From the NCBI RefSeq assembly GCF_019175285.1, contig NC_056523.1:181835496-181899495 (forward strand): a DNA stretch of 64,000 bases, read 5' to 3'. The position numbers were made by a program, and so were the translations under genes. The notes under the pieces are model-generated. The model was not told the DNA's origin and ran no database searches. It was given only the letters and a program-made list of their open reading frames with translations. Below, piece after piece: positions 1 through 12,900 of the stretch. Position 1 is the stretch's first letter. Each line of letters opens with the position of its first letter. This stretch comes from Sceloporus undulatus. Taxonomy: Eukaryota; Chordata; Lepidosauria; Squamata; Phrynosomatidae.

Positions 1-622
1 TGATCTAGTGATAATGCTTTGGAAGGACTCATCACTGTTGATGAAACATGATTACATCACTATGATCCAGAGACAAACCACTAGTCCTTGAAGTGGCAGC
101 ACTCAAATTTTCCATGGTTGAAGAAATTCAAGTCTTAAAGGTCAACAGGAAAGTCATGGCCATCGTTTTTGTACATAAGGAAGCTATTTTGATGACCCAC
201 TATCGCCAAAGGGCCAAGCAATTAATATAGAATACTACTCTAACTTGCTGTGCTGATTAAAGGAGGAACTGAAAGGAAAAACAGGAAGGGAAGGTGTGGA
301 AAGGTGTTTTCCTTTTGCAGAAAATGCACCTGTTCATAAGGCTGGCAAGACGATCAATTTTCTGAAGAATTTTGGGGCTGAGCGCATAGACCACCTATCT
401 TGCTCACTTGATTTTGCTCCATCTGACTATTTTCTGTTTCCAAACCTTAAAAACGGTTTGAAAGGAAGGAAATTTTCCAATGATTCAGAGGTGATAGCAA
501 CAGCAGACCAGTATTTCAGTGACCAGACAAAAGGGGTAAAGAAATGGGAAGGGTTAAAGAAATTTGAAAAACGATGTCGAAGTGCATCAAACTTCAAGGT
601 GAATATGTAGGATAGCATGTAA

Positions 623-1789
623 GGGGGTGTTCTCACTTGTGATTTAAAACTAATTTAAATACAGCGGTTCATTTTAAAGCGATTCAAAATACAGCGAGTG
701 TTATCCCGCTTTTCAATTTGCTTTATTTGTATCGTTCCCATTTACTTAATGTTTTATTTTAATTCGCTGTAATTGACGCTGTTTCGTCCCCATTCAAGGA
801 TGAATCGGTGTATATTTAAACTGGTTTAGTTACTTTTTTGTTCACATTCACTTGTTTCGGCTGTCAATCAAAGCGACGTCATCATGACGTAACATTAATT
901 CGGAGTAACATACACCGATGTAGCCTGTACCTGCGTCCCCACTACCTGGCCGTTTTTAATTCGTTATAAATTTCGCAGTTGGTTTTTTTTAAAAGAGCCA
1001 ATCAGGAGGTGCTTATTCGTCCTCTTCTGTGTCTCCCCATATTAACTGCCATAACTCAGTGCTAGGGAATCCTGGGAATGGTAGTTTATTATGGCACCAG
1101 CACTCTCTGGCAGAGGAGGATAAATGTCTCACAAACACAACAAACACAACTATCCCATAGTTCCTCTGGAAAGAGCCTCGGTTCCCCAAATACTCTTTGG
1201 CTGCCCCATGGGGAGAGAATCTTTGGGGAAGATTGCTCCCAGGGCTGTCAGGAGAGCCATGAAGCGGGGATATGTCCTGCAAAGCCCATCTGGTGCTCAG
1301 GCAGAGGTGGAAAAGAAAAAAAGAATAGTTAAAAATGGTGTTCAATGGCTCTCCTCACACATCGGTCTATGAAAGAGGAGCAGAGGGGAGGTTGCAATCC
1401 ATTGGAGGAAAGGCTATTATGCGAATGGAAGAAAATGGCGCTGGCAATGCAGAAAGAGACCAAAGAGGGTGACACCCCCAGGCCAGCCCATCGCGCTCCG
1501 CTCCTCCCATCCAGTTGACCCGATTCAAAGGCCGAAACATTCCTATTTAAATACTCCGAATCCTATCCCGAATCAAGGAAAAATTGTAGGCTCGACCCTT
1601 CTATTTTTTTTAACCCGGATTATACGCCATTAACACGGATTAAATAAAAATCCGCTTTATAATTCGGATTTTAGTGGGAACATTGCGAGTTACTCTGGAA
1701 CTGTTCAAGAGTTAATTCGGTTTCTAATAGGAACGCTATACCTTGGATTCGATTTGTAACACGGAATATAAGCCAGTGAGAACACCCCC
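623..1789. mobile_element. Non-autonomous PIF/Harbinger-like element nested in the mariner
   Basis: Terminal inverted repeats GGGGGTGTTCTCACT (623-637) and AGTGAGAACACCCCC (1775-1789) bound a 1,167-bp insert. The trinucleotide TAA flanks both sides (620-622 and 1790-1792), and removing the insert plus one TAA restores a continuous mariner 3' end. A 3-bp TAA duplication with G-rich ends is the habit of PIF/Harbinger elements, hence the class call. No transposase reading was seen inside, so it is non-autonomous. Its interior carries a copy of another repeat (1042-1150). Confidence 0.75.
1042..1150 (+). repeat. Fragment of the 'GGGAATCCTGGGAATTGTAG' fold-back MITE family
   Basis: Bases from 1042 match the family found many times in this window (for example 56,395-56,530): an AACTGCC...CTCAGTGCTAGGGAATCCTGGGAAT core followed by GTAGTTTATTGTGGCACCAG. 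It sits inside the Harbinger-like element. Confidence 0.6.
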
Positions 1790-1860
1790 TAAGTTTTATG
1801 GCACTAGGTCATTCCCTTTTTGGCCAGGCTGAGAACTTTTCAGCATCCCCATGTACTGTA

Positions 1861-2590
1861 TGTGGACACCTGCAGTGGGTTACTATAGCATGAACTATAA
1901 GTTAGTCAAGGGAAAACATGGGCAATGGGCATAGTTCTGCAACACTGTACAAGAAAAAGAAGAATGACTTGCTGACAGGCTTAACACTGAGAGCGAAGAA
2001 GTGACACAAGAAATCCAAGACAAAATGAAGGCTTCATGCATGACCAACAAAGGGATGGCAGTGTCAAGAAAATATGGTGAATTGTGCACTTATTCAGTTG
2101 AGCCCCAGCTGACATTCATTAGTCATTAAATACTGTTCCAAGTTGTATGGCACTGGGGCCATGCTTAAAAGTGAATAATGAATCAGAAAGCATAAGCTGA
2201 CTCAGAGTCCTGGTTCATTACTGTATAGTACATTATGAAACTAAAGCTGGTGAAGAGCCTTAATTTGTCCTCCAACATTATTATTCTGAAGCAAAGAGTC
2301 TTGAAGCAGACCTCTAAACTTTTAATAGTTAAGGATCCATATCAGAACCTAATAAACTACTAAGTGAATGCTTCCAAAGGAGTTTAAGTGATACCTAAGA
2401 CCAAAAACACTGCTACTGGTCTGGTAGACTAATAGTAATTAGTGGCAGTGCTGGCAGTTGATAAAAGTGATGGCTCTTGATAAAAAGCCCTATGGACAGT
2501 AGTGCTGGTGTTATGGCTAGTACAATTTCAGTTATTATCAGCCAACTGGCTATTATTTGACCATGATCAAATGCTAGAATTTGGAAAAGT
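1861..2590. other. No gene or recognised repeat
   Basis: Moderately AT-rich sequence without a convincing coding run, splice pair or repeat family I recognise. It lies downstream of the GTSF1 poly(A) site. Confidence 0.5.
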
Positions 2591-2670
2591 TACATTATGG
2601 GCTACAAGTCTCAGAATCATACATCATGAGGGATTCTGGGAGTTGTAAACCACAAGGTAACGTTTCCCAG
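2590..2670 (+). repeat. Fold-back MITE fragment
   Basis: Contains GGGATTCTGGGAGTTGTAAA flanked by partial complementary arms, the core of the common reptile fold-back MITEs seen elsewhere in the window. Confidence 0.45.
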
Positions 2671-2819
2671 CTTTGTCAAACACAGCCCAACATTTCACAA
2701 AACCAAAAGCCCTACTGGTTGTATTCAGTCATAATACTAAAACTTGGTTAGTACTAAGTGACTAAATTGAGACTGTAGTACATCATGAGAGGGCATGAAT
2801 TATTAGAAAAGACAAGGGG

Positions 2820-2935
2820 CCTGTGCTTGCAAGACATGAGCAGAGCAGTTAAGGACAAGGGGTCTTGGAGATGTCCCATGCACAAGGTTGCCATGAGTCA
2901 AGGTCGACTTGATGGCAGTTAAAAATGACAACAAA
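2820..2935 (+). mobile_element. BovB (RTE) LINE 3' tail
   Basis: Reads like other BovB 3' ends in this window: GCAGAGCAGTTAAGGACA, then CCATGCACAAGGTTGCCATGAG, CGACTTGATGGCAGTTAA and an ACAACAA tail. Compare 11,950-12,075, where the tail is attached to coding sequence. Confidence 0.65.
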
Positions 2936-3096
2936 CTATGTGAACAAGTATTCCCCCCGCCTCAGGCTCTCACATTCCCCCCACTTTTACCTTCTGTGTG
3001 TCCAAACATTTGGAAACTTTTGTTTTTATACAAGTGTAGTTTGTTGGCTTTTCTGAAACGCACGCTACACATAACAATAACTATGATGGTTACTTT

Positions 3097-3232
3097 AAAG
3101 CAGGGTTGGGAATCAGGAGGCGCTTTCAAGAAGTTGGTGAACAGCAACTCCCAGCAGTAACATAGCCAATGATGAGACAAGGTGGGAATTGCTGTTCAAT
3201 AACATCTGGAGGGCAACCTGAAGCTCATCTCA
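3097..3232 (+). repeat. MITE of the CAGGGTTGGGAA / CAACTCCCAGCAG type
   Basis: Starts AGCAGGGTTGGGAATCAG, has CAACTCCCAGCAG in the middle and ends with ACATCTGGAGGGCAACC. This is the same plan as copies at 10,385-10,520 and 24,480-24,600. Confidence 0.5.
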
Positions 3233-3674
3233 GCTTTAAAACGTCAAGCTGATTTTTCAAGTTTCATTTTTTAAACAAAATAGTGTTTTCAGCTGATGCA
3301 ATTATTGGTGGCAATAGTTAAGCAAAAATGGAAGCTTCTGAACTCCTTCCCCTGGGGCTATGGAGGAAGAAGAGCTATGTAAGTCCAAGAAGCCTAGGCC
3401 TGAGCACATGGCATTGAATTGTAGATTTCTTGTCAATTCAGAACATGAGCACTATATGGGAAAATTACAGTGCCATTTTTTAAAGAGAGTTGCTTGTCCA
3501 CTGACAGTGCAGAAGTTGGAGGAAATCAAGTAGTGCAGCAAATCATCTTTTGAGAATTAGCTTGTTTTACATCAATTAACAAACCTCTTTTCATTATTAG
3601 CAACAGCTTCAAGACTTTTAACAATCTGCTGCTGTACTTCTAATTAAAGACAAATGTTTTAAAACTGCTTGAAT

Positions 3675-3680
3675 TTTATT
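3675..3680 (-). terminator. GTSF1: Poly(A) signal of GTSF1
   Basis: AATAAA on the minus strand about 290 bases after the GTSF1 stop codon, within a plausible short 3'UTR (about 3,655-3,964). No other canonical signal lies between it and the stop. Confidence 0.7.
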
Positions 3681-3964
3681 TCACCAAAACCTCCAAAGTG
3701 AAATGCTCAAGCCTAGTGGCAGTATACGCATGTAGAACAGCAAACTCTTTTACCACTTCTAAAATTGAACTATCTCCTACCAATGAAAAAGTGCTGTGGC
3801 ACTCTATGAACAGATGGGTATAATATATGTCCATATCCAAGAGCAACTGGGAACCCCTATAAATGACTATTACAGTACTTATATAAATTTTCACATGTGG
3901 GGCCACCAATGAAAGATCAGTCATGTAATTAGGCTTCTTGGGCTACTGACTCATTACCAGTCAC

Positions 3965-3978
3965 TTAGCATCTATCAA
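3965..3978 (-). CDS. GTSF1: GTSF1 last coding exon (end of protein, IDRC-stop)
   Basis: After a long T-rich tract and TTGACAG acceptor the exon starts TTGATAGATGCTAA. With the A left by the previous exon this reads ATT GAT AGA TGC TAA, so the protein would end ...PWKNIDRC. Human ends ...PWKNNGNAQ; the tail length is similar but the sequence differs. The 3'UTR follows to about 3,650 with a poly(A) signal at 3680-3675. Confidence 0.75.
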
Positions 3979-6900
3979 CTGTCAATAAAAAAAAATAAAG
4001 ATTTGCTGAATTCTAACAAGAACCAATGTATTTACTCCAATGGAGAGTCAGCAGACCTCATTAAAGGGAGGATAATCCAATGTTACTTACTGTTCTTCCA
4101 CGGTAATACATATGGCATGGACCTGGGAGCACGAAGGCATGATGCTAGGTGATTCTTATTTCCCATTGCTGTATTTGATCCAGACCTGGGGAGCAGAGAA
4201 GGAAAATATTAATGTACTCACTCCTTTTAATTCACCCAAGTACTTCTAGTACAGGGACGCTTAGGAACATTAACTGCCAACCTGTTGAGAAGTTATGTCA
4301 TTGAAACCCGACTTATGATTCAGTATGGTGTAGTGGTTTGAGTGTTGGACTATGACTCCTAAGACCAGGGTTTGATTCTCACTCTGCCATGAAACCTACT
4401 GGGTGACCCCGGGCAAGTCACATGCTCTTAGCCTCAGGAGAAGGCAATGGCAAACCTCTTCTGAACAAATCCTGCCAAGAAAACGCCATGATTAAAAGGT
4501 CACCACAAGTTGGAAATGACGGAAGATACAACGTTTAATTGCATTGTTGTATTCTCACGAAGGGAGGCTTAGCTATGTTCTTGGGACCACTGCACAACTG
4601 GAGCTAGTAGTGTGGCTGTTCTGCTATGGGTCCTACTGTGCAAAGGCACCTCCCATTGTGTGATCCCAATATGCAATGGAGGCCCCTGATGACCAACAAG
4701 GCACCCCTGCATTTGAGAAAGTAGGCTTAGGTCTACAAAAGTTGATCCTACCAGTTTCTTTCTTTCACTTAATCTCAAAGGAGCTATGAGATCCCTTTGC
4801 ATACTGATTTTCCAGAATGACACAGCTATGTCTTTGAATTCTGCAGTTCACTAGGAAGGCTGTGTATTTAATCAGAGAAGCAGCTATGTCATCATAAAGT
4901 TATGCATTGTAGCCTCTGACACACAATCACAGCCAGCATTTCTTAAGAAAACCAGTCACAATTATTATTATTAACCTTTATTTATATAACGCTGTAAATT
5001 TACACAGCGCTGTACGGACAATCTTTTTAGTTGGGCGGTTCCCTGTCTTCAGGCTTACAATCTAAAAAGACACGACACAAAAGGAGAAGGGAACGGTGGT
5101 GGGAAAGGGGATCAGGTCCATCAGTTCTTCTCTCCCTCTGAGGCCTGGACCAAGGCAGATGGACTGGAGGGCTTGCCTTTTAATACAAGATTAATACACA
5201 TACTGAGGCAGACAAGGGCACACACCTGGGAATGCTTCTCTAAACAATATAGTCTTTAACTCAATTTTGAAACTGGTTAGAGAAGTAATGAGGTGCGCAT
5301 GCGGGGGAAGAAGGTTCCAAGAGTGAGGGGCGGCAAGTGAGAAAGGATGAATCCAGGACGGGGCAGTGGAAATCCTAGGCTGGGACAGGAGACCTTGACT
5401 ACCAGAACGGAGGGTACGAGTGGGAATGTAAGGAGAAAGAAGTTCAGATAGATAAGGAGGGGCCAGTCCATGGAGTGCTTTGAAAGTCAGCAACGACAGC
5501 TTGTACCGGATGTGGAAGGGGAAGGAGAGCCAATGAAGGGAGAAGAGAGGAGAAACATGGTCAAAGCAGTGAGCAGATGTGATAATACGTGCAGCTGAAT
5601 GCTAGACAGAGATTAAAGGATAGAGGTGAGAGAGAGAAAGCCCTGTCAGAAGAAGGTTACAGTAATCTAGTTGCAATACCACTAGGCAAGAAGCTCAGTC
5701 TTGGACATGCTGAGCTTCAAGCACCGATGCCACATCCACTGAGAGATAGCACTCAGACAAGATGAAACTTGCTGTTCAAGCCCCGGGGAAAGATCAGGGA
5801 TGGAAAGATACAGATGAGTGTCATCAGTGTACAGATGATAGGAGAAACCAAAAGAACTGATGCGTTTTCCTAGGGACAATGTGTATAGAGAAAACAAAAG
5901 GGGACCCAAGACAGAGCCTTGGGGAACTCCAACAGATAAGGGAACAGAGGATGAAGTCTGACCACCCATGACCACTGCAAAAGATTTACCTGACAAGTAA
6001 GATTTAAACCAGTCGAGAACAGAGTCAGAGAACCCAAGGTCAGAAAGTAAATCAACCATGAGACAGTGATCCACAGTGTCGAAGGCCGCAGACAAGTCGA
6101 GAAGAATGAGAATAGAGTAGAGGCCATTTGCCTTGGCCCGCAAGAGATCATTTGAGATCTTGGTGAGAGCCGTCTCTGTAGAGTGCCATGGGTGAAAACC
6201 AGACTGGAAAGGGTCCAGGATGGAGTTGGCTTCGAGAAACTCAAAACAGAGAGAATTAACGACCCGCTCCAGAACCTTAGAAAGAAGAGGAAGAAGAGAG
6301 ATCGGACGATAGCTAGACAGAGGGATCGAGAGAGGGTTTCTTCAGAATTGGGGAAACTAGAGCATGTTTTAAGTCTGAAGGGAAGGAACCCGGAGAGAGA
6401 GAGAGAGAGAGAGAGAGGAGTGAGGGTAGAAAAGAAGGGGCTATAGAGGTTAGAAGATGGGAGGGAATAGAACCAAGAGAACAGGTTGTAGGTTTGGAAC
6501 AGTTTAGCAGTGTAGAGAATTCATCCAGAGAAACAGGTAGAAACATAGAGAGTTTATTAGTAGAAGGTACCAGGAGACTGGTGGTAGGGGGCAAATCAGG
6601 AGGAACTATTTCCGATCAAATAGCAGTGACTTTTGTGATGAAGTAGTTGGTGAAGTCAGTGGGGGGAAATGAGGAGAGGACAGGGGGAGAGGAAGGTCAC
6701 AACAACCTTAATAAATTCTAGTGATATGTACCTGTGCCATGCCACTTCTAAAATATAAATACATTTCAAGTAACTGATTTGCCAATACCTTCCATGAATA
6801 TAATCATATCTGGCTCTCCCCCATCTATAACACTAAACACATCAATGCTACACTACACACCATTAAGTAGTACTGTACTAAACACTGCACATTTTAAGGA

Positions 6901-9900
6901 TTAATCCTTACAGAGATCCTTAAAGGCAGGCCACTATTTATACCACAGAACTGAGGCTGAGAGGCAGTAGCTTGCCTAAGTTCATCCATCAAACTCTCAT
7001 CTTAGATCTTACAAAGCATGGCTCCATGCTTAGTCATTGCATCGTTAACATCTTTCAATTCCTCAACAGTATTAAACAAAAGGTTACTAAAGTAAAACTG
7101 ATCATCTGAATATTGCAATTTAGAACAGTAAAGCTGATTTGTGCTAATTATTCCTGAAACATGTTCAAAGCAGAGACTTCATTAAGGCTTAAATGCAACA
7201 CCAAAAGTCACTTACTGCCTGTCCACAGATAATATGCTGTAAGCACTCCATTTACGAAGCTGAGATGGCAATAATGACCAGACATTCATTACACCTCATT
7301 TCCCATCTTTGAAATGCAATTATACTTCACAAGTGGTCAAATTATTTTCAAGTCTGTGAAGCAATAGTTTACAGATGCCCAGGTGTTAAAGGAGTTAATT
7401 TTTGGTGAGTCATGATGGATTAAACCCACTGTCAATGTTTTTTTCTTTAAATCAGAGGCATGTCAGCAAACATCTTTCAGCACAGCAACTGACAAAATGC
7501 TATAATAGGCAGGGAGTTGCTTATCAAAAGTCCACTTAGGGCCTGAACAGACAGGCCAAAATAAAGCTGCTTTGGGTCACTTTGGAGGTATGCTGTTTAA
7601 ATGACACACACATCTTAAGAGGCCAGAAGCTGCGCGAAGCTGCACTCCAGTCCTTAGGACTGAAGCGTGGCTTTGGCGTGGCTTCCGGCCTCTTAGGACG
7701 CATGCATCATTTAAACAGCACACTTCCAAAGTGGCCCACAGCAGCTTTATTATGGCCTGTCTGTTCAAGCCCAAAGACTTCAGCCTACAGGTGGGAAGAA
7801 ACACCAATGTTAGACCCTAGATCACTGCTTAGGTAAATTCTCAAACTTAAAGATAAACATTCCCTTAGAACTCATTGATACCTCAAAGAGTCTACAAATG
7901 TTGGATATAGTAGACATGTCCATCAGAACTGCTCCCCACCAACTTGCACAGGATGGGCTTGCACTTCTCTATCTCTACAGTCAAGAAAGGAACTTCACTG
8001 TAAGTAACAAATGTCTCATTCTCAGAGCAGAGAAGAAGGGCCATCCAGGAATCTAAATACAGGCCCCAGTGACTGAATCTGTTAAGGGAATCCTGCTGTT
8101 AACACTCACCTGCTAAAAACCACATGAGCATAAGTGAACTTGTCTACTTATATAATACATAGTGTACTTATTTCACAGAGGGGTGTTAATGTGGGGAGGG
8201 GGGGAGTAGTAGATATGGCTACAGCTGCTGCTGCTGTTCTGGTAGAGGAAGGTGTTACATTTTATTGATGGCTGCCCTGAGCTGTAGGGCAGGATATAAA
8301 TATTTTAGTAAACCAATAGAGAGAACAGGTAAAAGGAAGTAGAAAGAGAGAAAGGTCGCACTCAAGATGGATGGAATCTATTAGAGATCACAAGTATGAG
8401 TTTGCAGGAGTTAAGCAGAGCAGTGGAGGACAGATTTCTCATCAGCAGGGTGTCCATGGGTTGAGATCGACTCGAGGGCAGTTAACAACAACAGAAGGCA
8501 AGCCTTTAAGCTCTTAGGAGGCTGGGTTTTCCCCCCCTAAGGAAACAAGTGAAGAACAAATTGTAGCAAGTTCCCTAAGGAAACAGGTAAAGAACAAACA
8601 GATAAAGAAAATACCTTCTGCCTTTTTGCCTCTCCAACTAATGCATAGTGGTGCTATCTGTAATGCTGTAAACCTGCTCTGAACAAAGCTTGCAGAGAAA
8701 ACCCAGTGACAGTTCATCTTAGGGTCACAGCCAACAAGTGAAGGCTGAAGAGTTAAGACCATCTGGTCGCTGCAAATTTTACAGAGAGGAGGATTAGCAG
8801 AAAAAGTCAATGAAGCAGCTGTAATCTTTGTTGAATGTGAAATGATATGCTTAAATTTTGGCAACTCTAGTAATACATATTTGATGGGAAAACAGGATTC
8901 AATCAACTATCCAAGCTGGAGGCATTGCGTTTTTCCCCCAAAATTAAGAAAGGAGGGAAAGAGACAAAGAAATTCTAGTTTTTCATCTATAAATATTAAA
9001 ATGCCATACACACATCCAGCTCATGGTCTTTTGGGACATGTGAGAGGGCATGAGGCAAAAAACAGGAAATAGATTCCTGTGAATGGTGAATAATAAGAGT
9101 TTATCTTTGGTCTAAAGTTAGGATCCAGATAGAATGACAGTATCTTTCCCTAACTTACACTAGAAAGCATTCATGCTTTACATACAATCCTAGGAGATTT
9201 AAGGGTCACCACAGTTCAAGTACCATTTACTGTACAATGGTCTGCAGAATACTTCTGACTATGACTGAACTGTGCCCAACTTTCCAAAGGAAGGCAGCAG
9301 TGGCCCATAAGAAATGCAACTTTTTCTCCCTTAGAACTGATTCTGGGAAAGCAGTCAGTGACATGGTTTGGGTTAGGATCATTTTCAGTGATCAGGGGAG
9401 AAGGAAAAGTCCTGGAAATTCTAATTTGATTTCCTTTCAAGCACTTTTAAATCCATTGTCAAATCACCACCATTGCAACAGAGGCTTGTTGGAGAAGCCA
9501 AAATTTTGCTCACATACCCAACCTCCTTTTCCAGCCCTATTCTGCAGTCTCTCTCTCTCTCATATATATGCCAGGAAAGATAAGTAGGTAAGAGTAATTT
9601 ATTATTATTTAAAAAGCATTTATTTCATTTACCATCTTCATTTTGCTTGCTGTTTCTGCTACCCAGACTTAACTAATGGTTGGTAGATGAAAGTCACCAC
9701 TGGGGTAGGGGAGACTAGCTGCTCGCTTGTCTGCCAACAGTTGCTTAAGCATTATCTATCACAAACAAGAACCCCCCCCCCTCCAACAAGGAGGGGAAAG
9801 CCTTTTAAAACATAAAGACTGTTTCATTTAAATTTCTGTATGTGTGTGGGGGGGGGGGTCTGTTTTGTGTGTGGGCATGTGTGTGCCAAACTAGGAAAAG

Positions 9901-12900
9901 GTTCAGGGAAACATCTTTGAGGAGGCAGTGGATGAGCAGTTAACAATTAACAATTGCTGTGTGTAATAAAGTGTTAGCATAAACGAGCACTGTGATCCTG
10001 GAAAGGAGTGACAGAAGAGAAAACATAGGCCTGTTACAGACAGCCAAAATAAAGCTGCTTCGAGTCACAGTGGAGCTATGGTGTTTCAATGATGCATGCA
10101 TCCTAAGAGTCCAGAAGTCACACCAAAGCCATGCTCCAGGCTGGAGCGTGGCTTTGGTGCGATTTCTGGACTCTTAAGACGCATGCATCATTGAAACACC
10201 ATACCTCCACTGTGACTCGAAGCAGCTTTATTTTGGCTGTCTGTAACAGGCCATAGTGATTGCATAATAAGTGTTTTGGGGTTTTTTTTAGAAAAAAACA
10301 AACCTTAATTTAGTAGAACAGCCTTGTGCAATAAGGCCCTAAGGACTGCTTCTCTATTCACAAAAGAGCACAACATGGCTAAGTTCAGGGTTGGGAAATG
10401 TGTGTCCCTTCAGATGTTGGATTGCAACTCCTTTCATTTCTTACCACTGGTTATTCTGGCCAGGGCTAATGGAAGTTGAACTCTGGAAGTCCAGAAGTTG
10501 ATCATTCCTGGCTTAGGTATCACGAAGGCCCTGGCTATAATGTAACCTACCTGTTTACTGCACAGCAGCTGGTGCCCCAAATGAAGATAGAGTTTGACTG
10601 GTCCACCAGATCTGCCAAGATAAACAGATCATCAAAACTACTGTTGTACAACAAACAAGAAACATAGGCCTGTTACAGACTGCGAAAATAAAGCTGCTTC
10701 GGGTCTCTTTGGAGGTATGCTGTTTAAATGATGCATGCATCCTAAGAATCCGGAAGCTGCACCAAAGCTGCACTCCAGTGCTTAGGAATGGAGTGTGGCT
10801 TTGGTGCGACCTCCGGACTCTTAGGACGCATGCATCATTGAAACACCATACCTCCACTGTGACTCAAAGCAGCTTTATTTTGGCTGTCTGTAACAGGCCC
10901 ATATAAAGTAAAATAAACTGCATTCTGTTTGAGAGAATAACACTGATCTAGCATCAGCTGTATGAGGGAACAATGTAAATTTAGAGGAGTATAACAATTT
11001 ATATTCTTAAGCTATTTATATCCTTAAACTATAAAATGCTGCATTTTTACATAGCACAGGTGGGTTGGAGGAGAACAGATATTTGTTAAACATATATTTT
11101 CATGATAATAGTGCTTCAAGAAGAAAAGGATTTCATCTTACAGTTGTTCCACTCAAATATCTGCTACATAAATCTCACTTCACCTTTGTCCCAATCTTCT
11201 TCACATGGAGGAGACTGCCATGAACTTATAACATTAACTTCTCTTCTGTGGTTATTCACCTGATTTGCTAGAATAAAACAGATTTGTTGTCACTCAGAAC
11301 ACTTTAAAAATGTTTTGCTACACACCAAGCCTTCATTTTCTGGTATGGCTCAGGTCTTTTTGCTTAGATATTATAGCAAATGGAACTAATGTCAAAACAT
11401 ATACCCCATATTGTGCTGCCTACTTATTGTTTTTTAATTAATTATTTCCCCCTTTTTATTAGTTTTATTTAAAAAATTACTCAAAGAAAAACCAATACAA
11501 TATAAAAGACAAACATAGGCATGGTGCATGGATATAGAAACAACAGATCACTTCTTTCTATTTGGGCCAGCTAAAAATAGAATAGAAAGTAATTTAGTTC
11601 ATGCTTGTTTCATGCAATCTTTCTGCAGAGTTTACTGGGTGCTTGTCAGATTGGAGGGGAAAGTCAAGAAGCAACATGTCCTTTGAGAAGTCTAGCTGAC
11701 CACTCGGTGGTTGAAGACATTGAGAACTGGTCAGTGAGGAAAGCTGCAAGAAAGAAAATCAACTCATTCCAGATGTGGCGCTGGAGAGAAGTACTGAGGA
11801 TATTGTGGATGGTCAAAAAGTCAAACAAAAACCAGAATGACAAAACATAATGAGAAGGCATAACTCATTAGAAAATACAATAATGCTGGGAAAAGTAGAG
11901 GGTTGCAGAAAGAGAAGACCGCACATCACATGGACAGACTCAATCAGGGAGGTCACAGGCATATATTTGCAGGACCTAAGCAGAGCAGTGGAAGGCAGGG
12001 ACACTTGGAGGTGACTCATGCACAGGATCACCATGAGTTGGGCGACTTGAGGGCAGTTAACAATAACAATACTCTTGAGAATTCCTTCCTTTGTAGATGC
12101 TCAACGGGATTTATAGGGGGAGAAAACTAGATGCATAACAGTCAGTCAAGAATTTCAATCCCTAGATCGGACTGACGTGGCTGTTTCAATAAAATGACTC
12201 TTCCCATGTGTGTTTTTCAACAAAGTCTTGTAGATGCCTCCTTCATTTCAGATATGTTATCTTTACAGAGTTCTTCATAAAAGTTAGAGGTTGGACTAGT
12301 GACATTTCCTCTACTAATACAAGGTGAGAGGTAAAAGAGATCTGAAGCATTTGAAACTTATTAGGCTTTATATGTCCTAGCTGTGTTGTCAGATTTTCTA
12401 TTGTGTAAGTTTCTCATTTGTGAATAAACCTCTAATACATTAGACTCTACAGTCTTTCCATTCTTTAAATTGTGTAAATTTGTCTGTCATTTAGAATTGT
12501 AGGTGTAGAAGAAATGGCCTTGAAGGGGATAGTTTAGAAACTAGTGTGTGGTCTCATTGTGTCCAAACAGTTAATGAAAGGAATACAAATGGGCTTTGTA
12601 GTTTCCTGAATTGCTTTCTTGTAGTTTGAGAGTAGGATCAGAAGGAAACAGTTTAAATTTACCAACCGACTTTTCCACTTCATTAAGCATTCTGTGTTGG
12701 TAATCTGAAGCTGTAAGGGTTTTTGCTGCTGCAGTCCTCTCACTTTTCTCCTTCCAGCTATCTTCTAGCTTGAGATCTCTGGTTTATCTCGTTCCTGTGG
12801 TAAGAGTTTGTCTTCGTCCATCACCTCCTCTTCCACTTCTGGGAGACTCGAATAGCTAGGGCCTCTGAGATACGTGTTTTAGTTGTTATCGTCATGACAG

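Larger units (their letters stand above)
1..1860 (+). mobile_element. Mariner (Tc1/mariner) transposase relic, cut in two by a nested insertion
   Basis: The window opens inside a mariner transposase. Around 25-75 the reading gives VDETWLHHYDPET, the first catalytic aspartate block of mariner DD34D transposases. At 320-460 it gives NAPVHKAGKTINFL and then APSDYFLFPNLK, the second and third catalytic blocks; the third Asp is present, whereas the second block reads ENAPVH instead of the usual DNAPAH. Stops and frame changes between these blocks show it is dead. The 3' end resumes after a nested element at about 1791 (the bases before 620 and after 1792 join into one mariner 3' end) and stops near 1850. 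The left end lies outside the window. A mariner is clear; the subfamily is not. Confidence 0.85.
4186..10550. other. GTSF1 intron of about 6.4 kb (longest between recognised exons)
   Basis: Holds a SINE, an uncertain repeat module, an L2 LINE and a palindromic MITE, each listed separately. The rest (6,720-7,530, 7,780-8,240 and 8,500-10,020) is sequence without a recognised gene. It contains simple repeats: (TC)n near 9,540, a C run near 9,773 and a G run near 9,849. Confidence 0.7.

Noticed and set aside
5191-6594. Reverse transcriptase frames as a host gene
   Set aside because: Motifs and the 3' tail identify an L2-type LINE.
9216-9440. Minus-strand frame with [12 protein letters not shown] as a GTSF1 exon
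   Set aside because: Resemblance is weak and splice sites are lacking; the exon at 10,551-10,611 fits in phase and sequence.
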